DNA of 64,000 bases, from positions 289,099 through 353,098 of the forward strand of contig JAHEGE010000008.1 of the NCBI GenBank assembly GCA_024639905.1, given 5' to 3'. Of this stretch, positions 63,545-64,000 are shown one piece after another. The stretch's first letter is position 1. Each line of letters begins with the position of its first letter. The notes under the pieces were generated by a model that saw nothing but the letters and a program-made list of their open reading frames with translations, was not told where the DNA came from and did no database searches. Made by a program: the position numbers and the translations under genes. Source of the stretch: Gammaproteobacteria bacterium. Its GTDB lineage: Bacteria; Pseudomonadota; Gammaproteobacteria; Pseudomonadales; Pseudohongiellaceae.

Positions 63545-64000
63545 ATGTCTTCTACTTCACTCGATAAGCGTAAGATCAAATTCCTCTTGCTTGAGGCCGT
63601 TCACGAGAGCGCCATTGAAGCGCTGCGCAGCGAGGGCTACGAGAACATCGAGTATCTAAAAACCTCGCTGAGCGAAGATGAGCTAGTCGAGAAGATCAAG
63701 GACGTGCACTTCGTTGGCCTGCGTTCGCGCACCCAGCTCACCGAGCGGGTGTTCGCTGCAGCTAGCAAATTGCAGGCCGTCGGTTGTTTCTGTATCGGCA
63801 CCAACCAAGTTGACCTCAACGCGGCGCTGGTGCGTGGCATTCCCGTATTTAACGCGCCTTATTCCAATACGCGGAGTGTCGCAGAATTGGTTATAGGGCA
63901 GGCGATCTTGCTCCTACGCCGGGTGCCGGAAAAAAGCGCACTGTTACATCGCGGCGTTTGGCAGAAGTCGGCGACGGGTTCTTTTGAGACTCGGGGCAAG
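63545..64000 (+). CDS. serA: D-3-phosphoglycerate dehydrogenase, 3' end outside window
   Basis: The first 152 residues of SerA, the NAD-dependent first enzyme of serine biosynthesis. YENIEYLKTSLSEDELVEKIKDVHFVGLRSRTQLTERVF, AVGCFCIGTNQVDL and RGIPVFNAPYSNTRSVAELVIGQAILLLRR match the E. coli/Pseudomonas-type SerA substrate domain. The frame is open to the end of the window; the NAD-binding and ACT domains lie beyond. ATG 63545 matches the family start. The 200-bp region shared with the divergent D2HGDH gene contains a small palindrome, GGTAA-GTATG-TTACC (63406-63420). Confidence 0.95.
   Translation, partial: MSSTSLDKRKIKFLLLEAVHESAIEALRSEGYENIEYLKTSLSEDELVEKIKDVHFVGLRSRTQLTERVFAAASKLQAVGCFCIGTNQVDLNAALVRGIPVFNAPYSNTRSVAELVIGQAILLLRRVPEKSALLHRGVWQKSATGSFETRGK

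Overview
The window is chromosomal DNA of a gammaproteobacterium, probably a marine heterotroph related to the Cellvibrionales/OM-group lineages. The taxonomic call is an inference from gene content and order: parC-parE-yqiA-cpdA-yqiB-nudF, epmA-efp-epmB, cmoM, queG, orn-rsgA-psd, a monomeric NADP isocitrate dehydrogenase, a divergent serA/D-2-hydroxyglutarate dehydrogenase pair and the 'dedicated sortase' two-component pair. There are no rRNA or tRNA genes, no CRISPR array and no prophage. Coding density is high and gaps are short.

The most striking structure is a family of interspersed palindromic repeats (about 15 full or compound elements and 4 half elements) whose arms carry GGGGTCAGGTCTTTC and its reverse complement GAAAGACCTGACCCC. 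They occupy intergenic gaps at 1-28 kb and 53-61 kb and usually touch or supply the stop codon of a neighbouring gene. Near the middle, at 22.8-23.6 kb, is one REP-associated tyrosine transposase (RAYT, HUH/Y1 family) with two elements directly upstream. It is the obvious candidate for the enzyme that dispersed the family. Three sub-types can be told apart: A, with a fixed 75-bp core; B, a short hairpin often followed by tandem half units; and C, half elements with a GGGAAAAATGCAT inner end. Paired base changes keep the hairpins intact, and most A elements are open in one reading frame.

Layout: 0-6.2 kb holds the end of a D-aminoacylase, an ABC-2 exporter, a cytochrome c', and an OYE-family oxidoreductase with a diheme cytochrome. 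6.4-15.4 kb holds exported phosphatases (e(P4)-like and SurE-like), an exported hydrolase, an RnfD-like membrane protein with an FGE-like protein, and several secreted proteins of unknown role. 15.5-20.6 kb holds an exported D-aminoacylase diverging from two consecutive Tat-exported PLP enzymes. 20.7-28 kb holds yghU, a MazG-like gene, cmoM, the RAYT, idh, a GNAT gene and a D-amino-acid aminotransferase. 28-40.3 kb is an element-free core block (EF-P modification, topoisomerase IV, cAMP phosphodiesterase, NudF, PpiC). 40.3-49.6 kb holds a TctDE-like two-component system diverging from a SulP-UspA-SLC4-like anion/bicarbonate transport operon, then PdsS/PdsR. 49.8-64 kb holds a GST, DAHP synthase, an M14 peptidase, TolC, an aminotransferase with queG, orn, rsgA, psd, rpiA, a cold-shock protein, D2HGDH and the start of serA.
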